DNA of 64,000 nucleotides from Hydrogenophaga sp. (GCA_030682835.1 JAUXNG010000081.1:46502-110501); one strand, 5' to 3'; counted from the stretch's first letter, positions 17,808-27,172 are shown. Program-made: numbers and translations. The notes: generated from the sequence alone by a model not told the origin.

Positions 17808-19424
17808 ATGCAACACCAGAAAATCCTCATCCTTGATTTTGGTTCACAGGTCACCCAGCTGATCGCACGGCGGGTCCGCGAAGCCCATGTGTACTGCGAA
17901 GTGCACCCCTGCGACGTCAGCAGCGACTGGGTGCGCGCCTTTGCGGCCGACGGCCAGCTCAAGGGCGTCATCCTGTCGGGTAGCCATGCCAGCGTCTACG
18001 AAGTGGACGACAAGGCGCCGGATGCGGTGTTCGAGCTGGGCTTGCCGGTGCTGGGCATCTGCTACGGCATGCAGACCATGGCGCAGCAGCTGGGGGGCAA
18101 GGTTGAAGCTGGCAATACGCGTGAGTTCGGCTATGCCGAAGTACGAGCCCGTGGTCACACGCCCTTGCTCAAGGACATCGCCGACTTCCACACGCCGGAA
18201 GGCCACGGCATGCTCAAGGTCTGGATGAGCCACGGCGACAAGGTCACCGAAATGCCGCCCGGCTTCAAGCTCATGGCCAGCACCGACAGCTGCCCGATCG
18301 CGGGCATGGCCGATGAGGCCCGCGCCTATTACGCCGTGCAGTTCCACCCCGAAGTGACGCACACGGTGCAGGGCAGGGCGCTGCTGGAGCGCTTTGTGCT
18401 GGAGATCTGCGGCACGCGGCCCGACTGGGTCATGCGCGACCACATCGAAGAAGCGGTTCAGAAAATCCGCGAAGAGGTGGGCGACGAGGAGGTCATTCTG
18501 GGCCTGTCAGGTGGCGTTGATTCGTCCGTGGCTGCCGCTCTGATTCACCGCGCCATTGGCGACCAGCTCACCTGCGTGTTCGTTGATCACGGCCTGCTGC
18601 GCCTGAACGAGGGCGACATGGTCATGGACATGTTCGTCGGCAAGCTGCACGCCAAAGTCATCCGCGTGGATGCTGCCGAGCAGTTCCTTGGCCATCTGGC
18701 AGGCGTTGCCGATCCGGAAGCCAAGCGCAAGATCATCGGCCGAGAATTCGTTGAAGTCTTCAAGGCAGAGGCTGCGAAGCTCATCTCAAGTGGTGCATCA
18801 ACAAAAGGCGCCAAGTGGTTGGCGCAAGGCACTATTTACCCGGACGTGATTGAGTCTGGCGGCGCCAAGAGCAAGAAGGCCGTCACGATCAAGAGCCACC
18901 ACAACGTGGGTGGCCTTCCCGAGCAGCTGGGCCTGAAACTGCTGGAGCCGCTGCGCGACCTGTTCAAGGACGAGGTGCGTGAACTCGGCGTGGCGCTCGG
19001 TCTGCCGCACGACATGGTGTACCGCCACCCCTTCCCCGGGCCGGGCCTTGGCGTGCGCATCCTGGGCGAAGTGAAAAAGGAATTTGCCGACCTGCTGCGC
19101 CGGGCCGACGCCATCTTCATCGAAGAACTGCGGTCCACGCTCGACCCGATCAGCGGGAAGACCTGGTACGACCTCACCAGCCAGGCCTTCACCGTGTTCC
19201 TGCCGGTCAAGAGCGTGGGCGTGATGGGCGACGGGCGCACGTACGACTACGTGGTGGCTTTGCGCGCGGTGCAGACCAGCGATTTCATGACCGCCGACTG
19301 GGCCGAGTTGCCGTACGCGCTGCTCAAGAAGGTCAGCAGCCGCATCATCAACGAAGTTCGTGGCATCAACCGCGTGACCTACGACGTGAGCAGCAAGCCG
19401 CCCGCCACCATCGAGTGGGAATGA
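17808..19424 (+). CDS. guaA: GMP synthase (glutamine-hydrolysing)
   Basis: GuaA aminates XMP to GMP with glutamine and ATP. The 538-residue protein has an N-terminal class I glutamine amidotransferase domain with nucleophile Cys85 in GICYGMQ and the His/Glu pair in QFHPEV, then an ATP pyrophosphatase domain with P-loop SGGVDSS at 234-240, and a C-terminal dimerisation domain ending with the family tail PPATIEWE. It follows guaB in the same direction, giving the last two steps of GMP synthesis. No clear Shine-Dalgarno is seen, and the terminator-like hairpin immediately upstream suggests conditional expression. Confidence 0.97.
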   Translation: MQHQKILILDFGSQVTQLIARRVREAHVYCEVHPCDVSSDWVRAFAADGQLKGVILSGSHASVYEVDDKAPDAVFELGLPVLGICYGMQTMAQQLGGKVEAGNTREFGYAEVRARGHTPLLKDIADFHTPEGHGMLKVWMSHGDKVTEMPPGFKLMASTDSCPIAGMADEARAYYAVQFHPEVTHTVQGRALLERFVLEICGTRPDWVMRDHIEEAVQKIREEVGDEEVILGLSGGVDSSVAAALIHRAIGDQLTCVFVDHGLLRLNEGDMVMDMFVGKLHAKVIRVDAAEQFLGHLAGVADPEAKRKIIGREFVEVFKAEAAKLISSGASTKGAKWLAQGTIYPDVIESGGAKSKKAVTIKSHHNVGGLPEQLGLKLLEPLRDLFKDEVRELGVALGLPHDMVYRHPFPGPGLGVRILGEVKKEFADLLRRADAIFIEELRSTLDPISGKTWYDLTSQAFTVFLPVKSVGVMGDGRTYDYVVALRAVQTSDFMTADWAELPYALLKKVSSRIINEVRGINRVTYDVSSKPPATIEWE

Positions 19425-19498
19425 GCGAGGCAGCTGCTAGCGTTCTTTGACCGTCTACCCTTCTGGCCCGCCACGGCCGATGTGTCCGGAGACATGAC

Positions 19499-19726
19499 AT
19501 GCGTTCCCTCTTCAGTCTGGTCGGTCTGTTGATGGTGCTGGCCGTGATCGGGTGGCTGGCCAAAACACAGCTGAGCCGTGGTGCAGCTGCGCCGCGGGTT
19601 CCCATGGTGTCGTCGCCCACCGACGGGGCGCCTGTGCTACCCGGTTCCCCGACCAATGTCCAGCAGCAGTACCGAAAGGCCCTGGAGGACGCCTTGCAAG
19701 CACCGCGCCCCATGCAAGACCCATGA
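19499..19726 (+). CDS. Small single-pass membrane protein upstream of tadA
   Basis: A 75-residue protein with one N-terminal transmembrane segment (about residues 5-24, FSLVGLLMVLAVIGWLA) followed by a Pro/Ala-rich, probably periplasmic tail. CGGAG at 19487-19491 serves as ribosome binding site. Its last codons overlap the tadA start (ATG at 19723 inside CCATGATGG), so translation is coupled. I do not recognise a characterised family. The overlap and sensible Shine-Dalgarno favour a real gene. Confidence 0.6.
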   Translation: MRSLFSLVGLLMVLAVIGWLAKTQLSRGAAAPRVPMVSSPTDGAPVLPGSPTNVQQQYRKALEDALQAPRPMQDP

Positions 19727-21057
19727 TGGATGACGCCACTTTCATGCGCGCAGCGCTGGCCGAGGCACAAGTTGCAGGCCTGCAAGGCGAGGTGCCGGTG
19801 GGTGCCGTGGTGGTGAAAGATGGGCGAGTGATCGGTGTGGGGCGCAACGCGCCCATTGGCACGCACGACCCGACGGCTCATGCCGAGGTGCAGGCGCTTC
19901 GGGCCGCAGCGGCCACGCTGGGCAACTACAGGCTGGACGGGTGCGACCTGTTCGTCACCCTGGAACCGTGCGCCATGTGCAGCGGCGCCATGCTGCAAGC
20001 GCGGCTCAGGCGGGTCGTGTTCGGCGCCAGGGAACCCAAGACTGGGGCCGCGGGTTCGGTGCTCAACCTTTTTCAGGTTGCGCAGATCAACCATCAGACC
20101 CATGTCACCGGCGGCGTGCTCGCCGATGAGTGTGCTGGCTTGCTGGCGGATTTTTTCCGGCAGCGACGGGACGAACATCGACAGCGGGCGATACCCCTCA
20201 GAGAAGACGCCTTGCGCACCCCAGAGGCTCGTTTTATCGACTTGCCTGATTTCCCGTGGGAGCCGCGCTACGTGGCTGATCTGCCACCGCTGGCCGGCCT
20301 GCGCCTGCATTACGTGGACGAGGGTCCCCGCGATGCTCCCCTGACCTGGCTGTGCCTGCACGGCATCGGGACCTGGAGCTACCTCTACCGCCACATGATT
20401 CCGGTCCTGACTGCGGCCGGTACCCGTGTGGTGGTGCCGGATCTGATCGGTTTCGGTCGAAGCGACAAGCCCAAGCGAACGGACGGGCACACGCTGGCAT
20501 GGCACCAGCAGGTTCTGCAAGCACTGGTCGAACACCTCGACCTGCAGCAGACCGTGCTGGTCGCCCACGACTGGGGCGGGGTGCTGGGCATGGGCCTGCC
20601 GATGGCGGCCCCTGGGCGCTACCGGGGCCTGTTGGCCATGAACACCGGGCACCTGGCAAGCGCTGCACTGATGGCCGCGAGCACGCCGCGTGGCGGGGGC
20701 ATCGGGCGCGCGCTCGGGGCAGAGCACCCGGCACTGAGTGAAACACAACGGCGGGCCTACGATGCTCCCTTCCCGGATACGGGGCACCAGGCGGCGCTGC
20801 GGGCCCTTTCAGCCCCGCCACTCGGCAACGACACATTTGCAGATTCCGTGCCCCCGCCATTGCAGCCATTCTGGCGCGAAGACTGGAAAGGGCAGAGCCG
20901 GCTGGTATGCACCGCCGGTGGCGAGCGTGGCACCCGTGAGCTGCAAGAACGTATCAAGGGATGCCCCGAGCCCTTGTGGCTTTCCGAAGCCGCTTACTGG
21001 ATTCCTGAGCACGGGCCAGAGATCGCGCACTGGGCCCTTGAGCAATTCGGAGGATGA
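19723..21057 (+). CDS. tadA: tRNA adenosine(34) deaminase TadA fused to an alpha/beta-hydrolase (haloalkane-dehalogenase-like) domain
   Basis: TadA deaminates A34 of tRNA-Arg(ACG) to inosine. Residues 1 to about 157 form the zinc deaminase: HAE at 53-55 with proton-shuttle Glu55, and PCAMC at 82-86. Residues about 170-444 form an alpha/beta-hydrolase most like haloalkane dehalogenase DhlA: LHGIGTWSYLYRHMIP, DLIGFGRSDKP and nucleophile-type motif AHDWGG with Asp283. The position of the DhlA catalytic His is Tyr425 (EAAYWIPEHG), the acid in DhlA's GMKD motif is absent, and the cap looks shortened, so the second half may be inactive or use another mechanism. Total 444 residues against about 160 for ordinary TadA. 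Start at 19723 or 19726. Confidence 0.88.
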   Translation: MMDDATFMRAALAEAQVAGLQGEVPVGAVVVKDGRVIGVGRNAPIGTHDPTAHAEVQALRAAAATLGNYRLDGCDLFVTLEPCAMCSGAMLQARLRRVVFGAREPKTGAAGSVLNLFQVAQINHQTHVTGGVLADECAGLLADFFRQRRDEHRQRAIPLREDALRTPEARFIDLPDFPWEPRYVADLPPLAGLRLHYVDEGPRDAPLTWLCLHGIGTWSYLYRHMIPVLTAAGTRVVVPDLIGFGRSDKPKRTDGHTLAWHQQVLQALVEHLDLQQTVLVAHDWGGVLGMGLPMAAPGRYRGLLAMNTGHLASAALMAASTPRGGGIGRALGAEHPALSETQRRAYDAPFPDTGHQAALRALSAPPLGNDTFADSVPPPLQPFWREDWKGQSRLVCTAGGERGTRELQERIKGCPEPLWLSEAAYWIPEHGPEIAHWALEQFGG

Positions 21058-21102
21058 CTCCTGGGCGTCGATAATGCGAGTCTTTGCCCGTCCATCACCG
21101 AC

Positions 21103-22068
21103 ATGAGCCATATCTACATCTACTCACCCTCGGGCGCCGTGCGCGACAAAGCGGCGTTTCGCCGAGGCGTGGCGCGTCTGATCGCGCTCGGGCACGACGT
21201 GGAGACGGACGATTCGGCGTTGAGCAGCCACATGCGCTTTGCGGGCGACGACGACACACGCCTGGTCGCCATCGAGCGAGCGGCCGCCAGCGGCGCTGAT
21301 GTGGCCCTGATTTCTCGCGGTGGTTATGGCCTGAGCCGCCTGCTGCCTCGCCTGCCCTACAAGGCCGTGGCGAAATCCATCGAACGCGGCACCCAGTTTG
21401 TGGGCCTGAGCGATTTCACCGCTTTTCAGTGTGCCCTGTTCGCCAAGACTGGCGCCACCACCTGGGCCGGCCCGGCGGTGGGGGAAGACTTCGGTGCGGA
21501 GGGTGGGCCCGACGAGATCATGGAAGCCTGTTTCGACGACCTGCTGTGCGGGCAGGGTGAAGGATCGGGCTGGCGCCTTCCAGCCAGTGACGTGCCCGCA
21601 CTGGCCACACACCTGGAGTCCCGCAAGCGCAAAGCGGCCGCACCCGGCGAGGAAGAGGGCACTGCACTGCGTCTGCGCAAAGCCACCCTGTGGGGCGGCA
21701 ACCTCAGCGTGCTGTGCTCACTGGTGGGCACGCCGTATCTGCCGCAAGTGAAGGGCGGCATCCTGTTCCTTGAAGACGTCAATGAACACCCTTACCGCAT
21801 TGAACGCCAGCTCACGCAGCTGCTTTACGCCGGCATCCTGGGCCAGCAAAAAGCGGTCTTGCTCGGATCGTTCAACCGCTTCAGCACCACGCCGCACGAC
21901 CGCGGTTACAAGCTGCAGACCGTGGTTGACTGGCTGCGTGCGCAACTGCGAATTCCCGTGCTCACCGGGCTGCCGTTCGGCCACGTGCCCACCAAAGTCC
22001 TGCTGCCGTTTGGTCAGCCGGTGGAACTGATGGTGCAGGAACGTGACGCGCTGCTGTACTGGGGGTGA
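21103..22068 (+). CDS. ldcA: LD-carboxypeptidase (muramoyltetrapeptide carboxypeptidase)
   Basis: A 321-residue S66-family peptidase that removes the terminal D-Ala from murein tetrapeptides during cell-wall recycling, in the cytoplasm. The nucleophilic Ser lies in FVGLSDFTAF, preceded by the SRGGYGLSRLLP segment; the Glu/His-containing C-terminal half (GGNLSVLCSLVGTPYLP, LFLEDVNEHPYRIER) follows. It starts 45 bp after the tadA fusion in the same direction, so co-transcription is likely. It converges on a minus-strand gene of unknown function. Confidence 0.88.
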   Translation: MSHIYIYSPSGAVRDKAAFRRGVARLIALGHDVETDDSALSSHMRFAGDDDTRLVAIERAAASGADVALISRGGYGLSRLLPRLPYKAVAKSIERGTQFVGLSDFTAFQCALFAKTGATTWAGPAVGEDFGAEGGPDEIMEACFDDLLCGQGEGSGWRLPASDVPALATHLESRKRKAAAPGEEEGTALRLRKATLWGGNLSVLCSLVGTPYLPQVKGGILFLEDVNEHPYRIERQLTQLLYAGILGQQKAVLLGSFNRFSTTPHDRGYKLQTVVDWLRAQLRIPVLTGLPFGHVPTKVLLPFGQPVELMVQERDALLYWG

Positions 22069-22110
22069 GCCGAAGGCGCGTGACGTTGCGTTCGGGCCGG
22101 GTCGGGGCGT

Positions 22111-22443
22111 TCAGCGCCGCAGCCGGCAGGCGTCGAGCAGGCCTTTCGGCAGCAGGCCCTTGAACACCGGCGAGAGGCTCTGAACGGTTTCAACCGCCCG
22201 AGCCTCGCCGTGCAACTGGCTCAGCACCGCGACCATTTCTGACCGTGCGTACCAGAGCGCCTGGGCGTCGGCCAGGTAAGTGATGCGACGGCTCAACTGT
22301 GGGCTGGCCTTGGCACCGCGTTCCCCAAGGGCTTCGAGCATGGCGCGACGCACGGGTTCAAGCGCCTCGGGCGAACCGTGGCGAACCTCGGATCCCAGGA
22401 GGGCCGAAATGCTGTTGCGAATACCGGGTTTGAACCAGCGCAT
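22111..22443 (-). CDS. Unrecognised small helical protein
   Basis: A 110-residue protein with no motif that I recognise. It begins MRWFKPGIRNSISALLG and is predicted mainly alpha-helical, without signal peptide or membrane span; Arg, Leu and Ala dominate. A longer frame opens at 22536, but that extra segment lies in the AT-rich intergenic stretch and is judged non-coding. The gene is divergent from the cyclase-FHA gene and converges with ldcA. GC-rich codon use matches its neighbours. Confidence 0.55.
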   Translation of the reverse strand: MRWFKPGIRNSISALLGSEVRHGSPEALEPVRRAMLEALGERGAKASPQLSRRITYLADAQALWYARSEMVAVLSQLHGEARAVETVQSLSPVFKGLLPKGLLDACRLRR

Positions 22444-22770
22444 GAATGGGACCCCAACGACGTCATCTTTATTTATGAAAGTCAGAATACGCGCCGCTCC
22501 GCAGGTCTGCAAGGGTGTCAGACCTGAGACCGTCAAAAAAACAACGTTTTAAAACAGTCATTTAGCGAGGGCAGTTAATCAAACGGCTTCGCTGTTGATG
22601 GCGTAAAAGTCATTGGTGCGTGCCAGCGCGTACCGGGCCGCGGGCCTGCTGATGACCGACAGTGTGGGGCGATTGATACGTCATGCGTGATCCCCGGCCC
22701 TCTGGCACGGACCAGATCGCGAACAGGCGCCGGCCGTGCTGTAATCGCGCATCTCAACCTTTGCGACCCC
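22444..22770. promoter_or_regulatory. 327-bp divergent intergenic region, partly AT-rich
   Basis: This spacer separates the unknown minus-strand gene from the cyclase-FHA gene. It holds an 8-bp inverted repeat CAGGTCTG/CAGACCTG (22502-22509 and 22519-22526), an A7 tract (22534-22541 area), the palindrome GTTTTAAAAC (22546-22555) and a local drop in GC at 22460-22590. TGTAAT at 22739-22744 could be a -10 for the cyclase. I see no convincing gene here. Confidence 0.45.
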
Positions 22771-23712
22771 ATGGCTGAACTGACAATTGCGTTTGTGGAT
22801 TTGACCGGCAGCGTGTCCGTGTTCGAGACACTTGGCAATGACCGCGCCACCAAGGCTGTCACCCGCCTGACCCAGTGGATTGGGTCCGTGGGTCTTGAGA
22901 ACGGCGGCAAGGTGGTGAAGATGCTGGGGGACGGCGTGCTGCTTTCCTTCAGCAACAACCGCCACGCGGTCGAGACCATCATCCAGATCCAGCAGGAGCA
23001 TGCCAACCGGGTGGCCCGCTGGCCAGACCGGCTCAAGCTCATGATGCAGATCGGCATGGCGCGTGGTCAGGTGGTGCAGATCGATGGCGACTGTTTTGGC
23101 GACGCGGTGAACGTGGCGTCGCGGCTCAGCGACCTGGCCGGCCCGGAACAGATCCTCGTCAATGACCAGGTGATCCGCAAGCTCGGCGCGCGCCACGGCG
23201 TGCGCAGCCGCAGCCTGGGTCCGATGCGCATCAAGGGCCGCGTGGAGCCCGCGGAGGTGTTCCGGATCGAGTGGCAGCCCGAAATGCTTTCGGAGTTTCT
23301 CACGCTACCGGCGGACCTTCACACCCTGGGAAACAGCTCCGAATCGCTTTATGGCAGCATCCAGCTGGGTTGGCTGGACACCTCCCGCGCCTTCAATCTC
23401 ACCGACCTGCCGCTGAAGATCGGCCGTGTTCCCGAGGCTGACTTTGTGGTGAACGACCCGCGTGTCTCGCGCATGCACGTCAGCATCGACATCCGCTCGG
23501 GCAACTACGTGCTGGAAGACATCAGCAGCTACGGTTCCTGGGTGCGTTTTGACGGTGCTGAAAACGCGATTGCCCTTCGCCGCCAGGAATGCCTGCTGCA
23601 CAGCGATGGTGAAATTGCGATGGGCGCACCCTTCACCGACTACAGCGCGCCCACCATCCGCTTCAGGCTGGTGGACGGCAACATGGTCATCGGCCGGCAG
23701 ATGCTTCTCTGA
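22771..23712 (+). CDS. Class III adenylate cyclase with C-terminal FHA domain
   Basis: A soluble 313-residue protein. Residues about 1-170 are a class III cyclase domain with all key residues visible: metal-binding Asp10 (AFVDLTGS) and Asp54 (MLGDGV), adenine-specifying Lys50 and Asp106, and transition-state Asn113 and Arg117 (VNVASR). ATP, not GTP, is therefore the expected substrate, giving cAMP. Residues about 205-300 are an FHA domain with IGR at 216-218 and SRMH at 232-235; the usual Asn of the last FHA motif is Tyr253 (SSYGS). FHA domains bind phosphothreonine, so kinase input is inferred. The ATG at 22771 gives the standard cyclase start. Confidence 0.85.
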   Translation: MAELTIAFVDLTGSVSVFETLGNDRATKAVTRLTQWIGSVGLENGGKVVKMLGDGVLLSFSNNRHAVETIIQIQQEHANRVARWPDRLKLMMQIGMARGQVVQIDGDCFGDAVNVASRLSDLAGPEQILVNDQVIRKLGARHGVRSRSLGPMRIKGRVEPAEVFRIEWQPEMLSEFLTLPADLHTLGNSSESLYGSIQLGWLDTSRAFNLTDLPLKIGRVPEADFVVNDPRVSRMHVSIDIRSGNYVLEDISSYGSWVRFDGAENAIALRRQECLLHSDGEIAMGAPFTDYSAPTIRFRLVDGNMVIGRQMLL

Positions 23713-23735
23713 ACATCACGCGTTAGCCGAAGCAC

Positions 23736-24527
23736 CTACTTCAGGTTGCCCGACAGGAACTGCGCCAGACGCTCGCTCTTCGGCCGCGCCAGCACCTCCG
23801 CCGGCACCCCTTCTTCTTCAATGCGACCCTGGTGCAGGAAGATCAGGTGCGTGGACACCTCGCGGGCGAACCCCATTTCATGGGTGACCACCAGCATCGT
23901 GCGGCCTTCTTCGGCCAGCAGCTTCATCACGCGCAGCACCTCGCCCACCAGTTCCGGGTCGAGGGCGCTTGTGGGTTCGTCGAACAGCATCACCGCCGGC
24001 TCGACCGCCAGTGCACGGGCAATCGCCACACGCTGCTGCTGACCACCGCTCATGTGCGCGGGGTAGCGGTCTTCCACACCGCGCAGACCCACGCGTTCCA
24101 GGTAGCGCCGAGCAGTGTTCACCGCCTCGTCGCGGGGAATGCCCAGCACATGCACCGGCGCCTCGATGATGTTCTGCAGCACCGTCATGTGCGCCCACAG
24201 GTTGAAATGCTGGAACACCATGGCGAGCCGGGTACGCAGGCGCTGAAGCTGCGCGGCCTGCACGGCCTGCAGTTCACCGTGGCGGTCGGCCTTGAGCAGC
24301 AGCTCTTCGCCGGACAGCACGATACGCCCGGTATTGGGCTTCTCTAGCAGGTTGATGCAGCGAAGCAAGGTGCTTTTGCCCGACCCGGAGCTGCCGATGA
24401 GGCTGATCACGTCACCGGCCCGGGCCCGCAGTGAAACCCCCTTGAGCACTTCGTTGGCACCGAATCGCTTGTGGATGTTGTCGACCTCCAGCAGTGGGGC
24501 GCTCGCGGTGGCGGGTGATGAGGTCAT
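23736..24527 (-). CDS. aotP: Basic amino acid ABC transporter ATP-binding protein (AotP/HisP-like)
   Basis: A 263-residue polar-amino-acid ABC ATPase. Walker A is GSSGSGKS at 45-52, the signature is MSGGQQQR, and Walker B is [12 protein letters not shown]; the D-loop and the switch His (VVTHEMGFA) are present. It ends a leftward operon containing a binding protein, two permeases and an M14-like protein, the order of Pseudomonas aotJQMOP for arginine/ornithine uptake. The symbol is by analogy. The start MTSSPATA at 24527 is chosen; the frame is open to 24674 but that part overlaps the preceding gene. Confidence 0.88.
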   Translation of the reverse strand: MTSSPATASAPLLEVDNIHKRFGANEVLKGVSLRARAGDVISLIGSSGSGKSTLLRCINLLEKPNTGRIVLSGEELLLKADRHGELQAVQAAQLQRLRTRLAMVFQHFNLWAHMTVLQNIIEAPVHVLGIPRDEAVNTARRYLERVGLRGVEDRYPAHMSGGQQQRVAIARALAVEPAVMLFDEPTSALDPELVGEVLRVMKLLAEEGRTMLVVTHEMGFAREVSTHLIFLHQGRIEEEGVPAEVLARPKSERLAQFLSGNLK

Positions 24528-24567
24528 GTGGCGGTATTGAAAGGGGAAAACGATTGCGGCGTGGCCA

Positions 24568-25707
24568 TCAGGCGCCCAGTAGATCGCCGGAGCGGAAAGG
24601 AACGGCGCCGGCGATTTTCCCGACCTCGCCACCCGCCACCAGGTAGCGCTCGCGAACGGTGGCGTACAGCACACCGGCGACCTCGGCGCGCACGGTGTGC
24701 ACGCGCGAGTCGCCGGGAGAGGTGGGGTCGATCACGTCAGCCACCACTTCGCCCACGCTGACTTTCTGTCCCGGCCGGGCGCGCAGCGCCAGCACACCGG
24801 GTAAGGGCGAGCGCAAGGTCTGCGAGCCCGCCAGCGGCGTTGGCTCGCAGGGGAGAGGAGGCAGAACGGGGGCGACATCGGCGCGGATGGCTCCGATGTG
24901 GCAGAGGTAGTCCATGATGGCCGCGCTGTCGGCTTGCGCGTGTTCGTGCGACACGTCGGCTTCGCCGCGCAGCTCGACCGTGGTGCTGGCGCAGGCCTGC
25001 GGCAGCGGGAAGCTGTGCCCGGCGTCCTTCAGGCGGGCAGCGAGTTGCCACCACAGCCCCGACAGGCGCTCGTCAAAAGGACCGCCACCCGACTCACGGG
25101 CGAGCAGCACGGCCTGACACCCGAGCAGCCGCGCCAGCGGCTCCAGGGCCGGCCAGCAGGCTTCCTCGCTGTACAGATGCAGCGCCGCCTCGGCGTCGCA
25201 GTGCAGGTCGATCACGGTATCGGCATCGTGGGCCAGCAGCAGCAGTTCACGCCGCAGGCTGACCAGCTCGGTGTCCGGCTGCCAGCGGTGAAGCCACGCC
25301 TTGACCAGCTGCCTCACGGCGGCCACGTTGGTCTGGGCATCGCGCCCCAGCACGGTCGGGGCCTCTTGAAGGACCGCCTCGGCCAGGTCGGGGTAGTGGC
25401 GGTTGAAGTTCTCCGCGGTGTCGAACTCGAAGCGTCCCATGGCGCGGTGGTCGAGCCGCTGGGCCAGCCCGATCGGGTTGGCCGCTGGCACCAGCACCAC
25501 CTGACCCAGCAGCCGCCCATCGCGCTCGGCCGCCTCCAGTTGGGTGCGAAGGTGGTGGGCCACGAGCATGCCGGGCAGTTCTTCGGCGTGCAGGCTGGCC
25601 TGTATGTACACCTTGGGGCGTGCGTCAGCCGCGCCGTACTGGAAGCTGATCAGCGTTTTCTGTGCGCCCAGACTCGGGCTCAGGAGTGGGTGTTCGGTGC
25701 GCTGCAT
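24568..25707 (-). CDS. aotO: Succinylglutamate desuccinylase/aspartoacylase family protein (AotO-like)
   Basis: A 379-residue zinc-carboxypeptidase-fold (M14) protein. The zinc-binding HxxE appears as His40-x-x-Glu43 (SLHAEELPG) with the third ligand at His169 (VIDLHCDAE); the FNRHYPD motif also fits. The C-terminal about 80 residues ([23 protein letters not shown]) look like a lipoyl/biotinyl-type beta-barrel. AstE and aspartoacylase remove acyl groups from amino acids; whether this member deacylates an imported N-acyl amino acid is unknown. It sits between permease and ATPase genes, as aotO does in Pseudomonas. Confidence 0.78.
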   Translation of the reverse strand: MQRTEHPLLSPSLGAQKTLISFQYGAADARPKVYIQASLHAEELPGMLVAHHLRTQLEAAERDGRLLGQVVLVPAANPIGLAQRLDHRAMGRFEFDTAENFNRHYPDLAEAVLQEAPTVLGRDAQTNVAAVRQLVKAWLHRWQPDTELVSLRRELLLLAHDADTVIDLHCDAEAALHLYSEEACWPALEPLARLLGCQAVLLARESGGGPFDERLSGLWWQLAARLKDAGHSFPLPQACASTTVELRGEADVSHEHAQADSAAIMDYLCHIGAIRADVAPVLPPLPCEPTPLAGSQTLRSPLPGVLALRARPGQKVSVGEVVADVIDPTSPGDSRVHTVRAEVAGVLYATVRERYLVAGGEVGKIAGAVPFRSGDLLGA

Positions 25708-25744
25708 GGTGGGTCCCCCGTGGTACTGAGCGTCGCCTGCCTCG

Positions 25745-26458
25745 TCACTGGCGCCGAGGCGCCAGGTGGGCCAGGAAACGGCGCTCGGCCAGCTTGAAAC
25801 AGCCCACCAGCGTAAACGTGATCAGCAGGTAGATGCCCGCGGCAAACAAATAGGCCTCGAATGGCAGGTAGAAGTCTGAATAGATTCGGCTGGCCGCGGC
25901 GGTCACGTCCAGCATGGCCGGCACGGTGCTGGCCAGGCTGGTGCTGTGCAGCATCATCACCACCTCGTTGCTGTAGGCGGGCAGGGTGCGGCGCAGGGCG
26001 CTTGGCAGCACGACGCGGCGCATCGCCTGCGCGCGGCTCATGCCCATGGCCTGTGCGGCTTCGATTTCGCCTGCAGAGGTCTCGCGGATGGACCCGGCCA
26101 GCATTTCGGCGGCGTAGCCGGCGGTGTTCAGGCTGAACGCCAGCAGGGCACAGAAAAACGGTTCCTTGAAGTGTGTCCAGGGCCAGACCGTGTCCCAGCG
26201 CGACTGGATCCATTCCAGCTGGGCCAGTCCGTAGTAGATCAGGTAGAGCTGGATCAGCAGCGGCGTGCCGCGGATGACATAGGTGTAGGCACCCACGATG
26301 GCGCGCAGCGGTGCGATCGAACTCGTGAGGGCCAGAGCAAACAGCAGCGCCAGCACGGCGCCAATGCCCAGGGACGACAACAGCAGCGTGAGCGTGGTGA
26401 CCACGCCCTCGGCATACAGGGTCAGCGAGTCAGGCCGGAAGATCACCTCCCACTTCAT
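25745..26458 (-). CDS. aotM: Amino acid ABC transporter permease (AotM/HisM-like)
   Basis: A 237-residue inner-membrane permease of the polar amino acid family, with five or so transmembrane segments and the EAA-loop motif IEAAQAMGMSRAQAMRRVVLP that contacts the ATPase. YVIRGTPLLIQLYLIYYG is the typical central signature. It pairs with the other permease 10 bp upstream to form the channel heterodimer. The M14-like gene follows after 37 bp. Substrate is inferred as a cationic amino acid from gene order only. Confidence 0.88.
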   Translation of the reverse strand: MKWEVIFRPDSLTLYAEGVVTTLTLLLSSLGIGAVLALLFALALTSSIAPLRAIVGAYTYVIRGTPLLIQLYLIYYGLAQLEWIQSRWDTVWPWTHFKEPFFCALLAFSLNTAGYAAEMLAGSIRETSAGEIEAAQAMGMSRAQAMRRVVLPSALRRTLPAYSNEVVMMLHSTSLASTVPAMLDVTAAASRIYSDFYLPFEAYLFAAGIYLLITFTLVGCFKLAERRFLAHLAPRRQ

Positions 26459-26468
26459 CGGCTCGCCC

Positions 26469-27158
26469 TCATGCGTGTCCGCGCCTCACGCCAAGGCTGA
26501 AGCGGCGTTCCAGCTTGCGGAGCACCCACAGCGAAACCGAGGTGTAGACAAGGAACAGGGCGGCAGCAAACAGGAAGAAAGTGAAGGGCTCACGCGTGGC
26601 CGCACTGGCCTGCTTGGCCAGGTAGGTCATTTCCTGCAGGCCGATCAGGCTGACCAGCGCCGTGGCCTTGATGAGCACAAGCCAGTTGTTGGTGAAGCCG
26701 GGCAGGGCGTAGCGCACCATCTGCGGGGCCGTGATGCGCATAAACGTGCGCGTGCGCCCCATGCCGAACGCCCATGCGGCTTCCATCTGACCTTTGGGTA
26801 TGGCCAGAATGGCGCCGCGGAAGGTCTCGGTCATGTAGGCGCCGTAGATGAAGCCAATGGTGATGACACCCGCCAGAAAGGGGTTGATGTCCACCGTGCG
26901 GCGGCTACCCGCCATTTCCAGCAGATGGTTGAGCCCGATGGTGCCGCCGTAGAAGACCAGCAGCATCAGCACCAGCTCGGGCACGCCCCGCACCAGGGTG
27001 GTGTAGGCCGTCGCCAGCGCCACCGGCACGGTGCGGCCCGACAGTTTGGCGGAGGCTCCGATGAGCCCGAGCACGATGGCCAGCGCCAGCGCCCCAAGGG
27101 ACACGCCCACCGTGAGGAGGGCACCCTGGAGAATGGCGAGGAAGTAGCCCGACAACAC
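26469..27158 (-). CDS. aotQ: Amino acid ABC transporter permease (AotQ/HisQ-like)
   Basis: A 229-residue permease with the same fold as its neighbour: VRGVPELVLMLLVFYGG signature, EAAWAFGMGRTRTFMRITAP as the coupling loop, and about five membrane helices. It starts 14 bp after the binding-protein gene and ends 10 bp before the second permease, so the set is one operon. The protein would form a heterodimer with the HisM-like subunit. Confidence 0.88.
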   Translation of the reverse strand: MLSGYFLAILQGALLTVGVSLGALALAIVLGLIGASAKLSGRTVPVALATAYTTLVRGVPELVLMLLVFYGGTIGLNHLLEMAGSRRTVDINPFLAGVITIGFIYGAYMTETFRGAILAIPKGQMEAAWAFGMGRTRTFMRITAPQMVRYALPGFTNNWLVLIKATALVSLIGLQEMTYLAKQASAATREPFTFFLFAAALFLVYTSVSLWVLRKLERRFSLGVRRGHA

Positions 27159-27172
27159 CGGTCAGCGCTGGG

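Noticed and set aside
22444..22536. N-terminal extension of the unknown minus-strand gene
   Set aside because: It runs through the AT-rich promoter-like stretch; the ATG at 22443 begins a better-composed frame.
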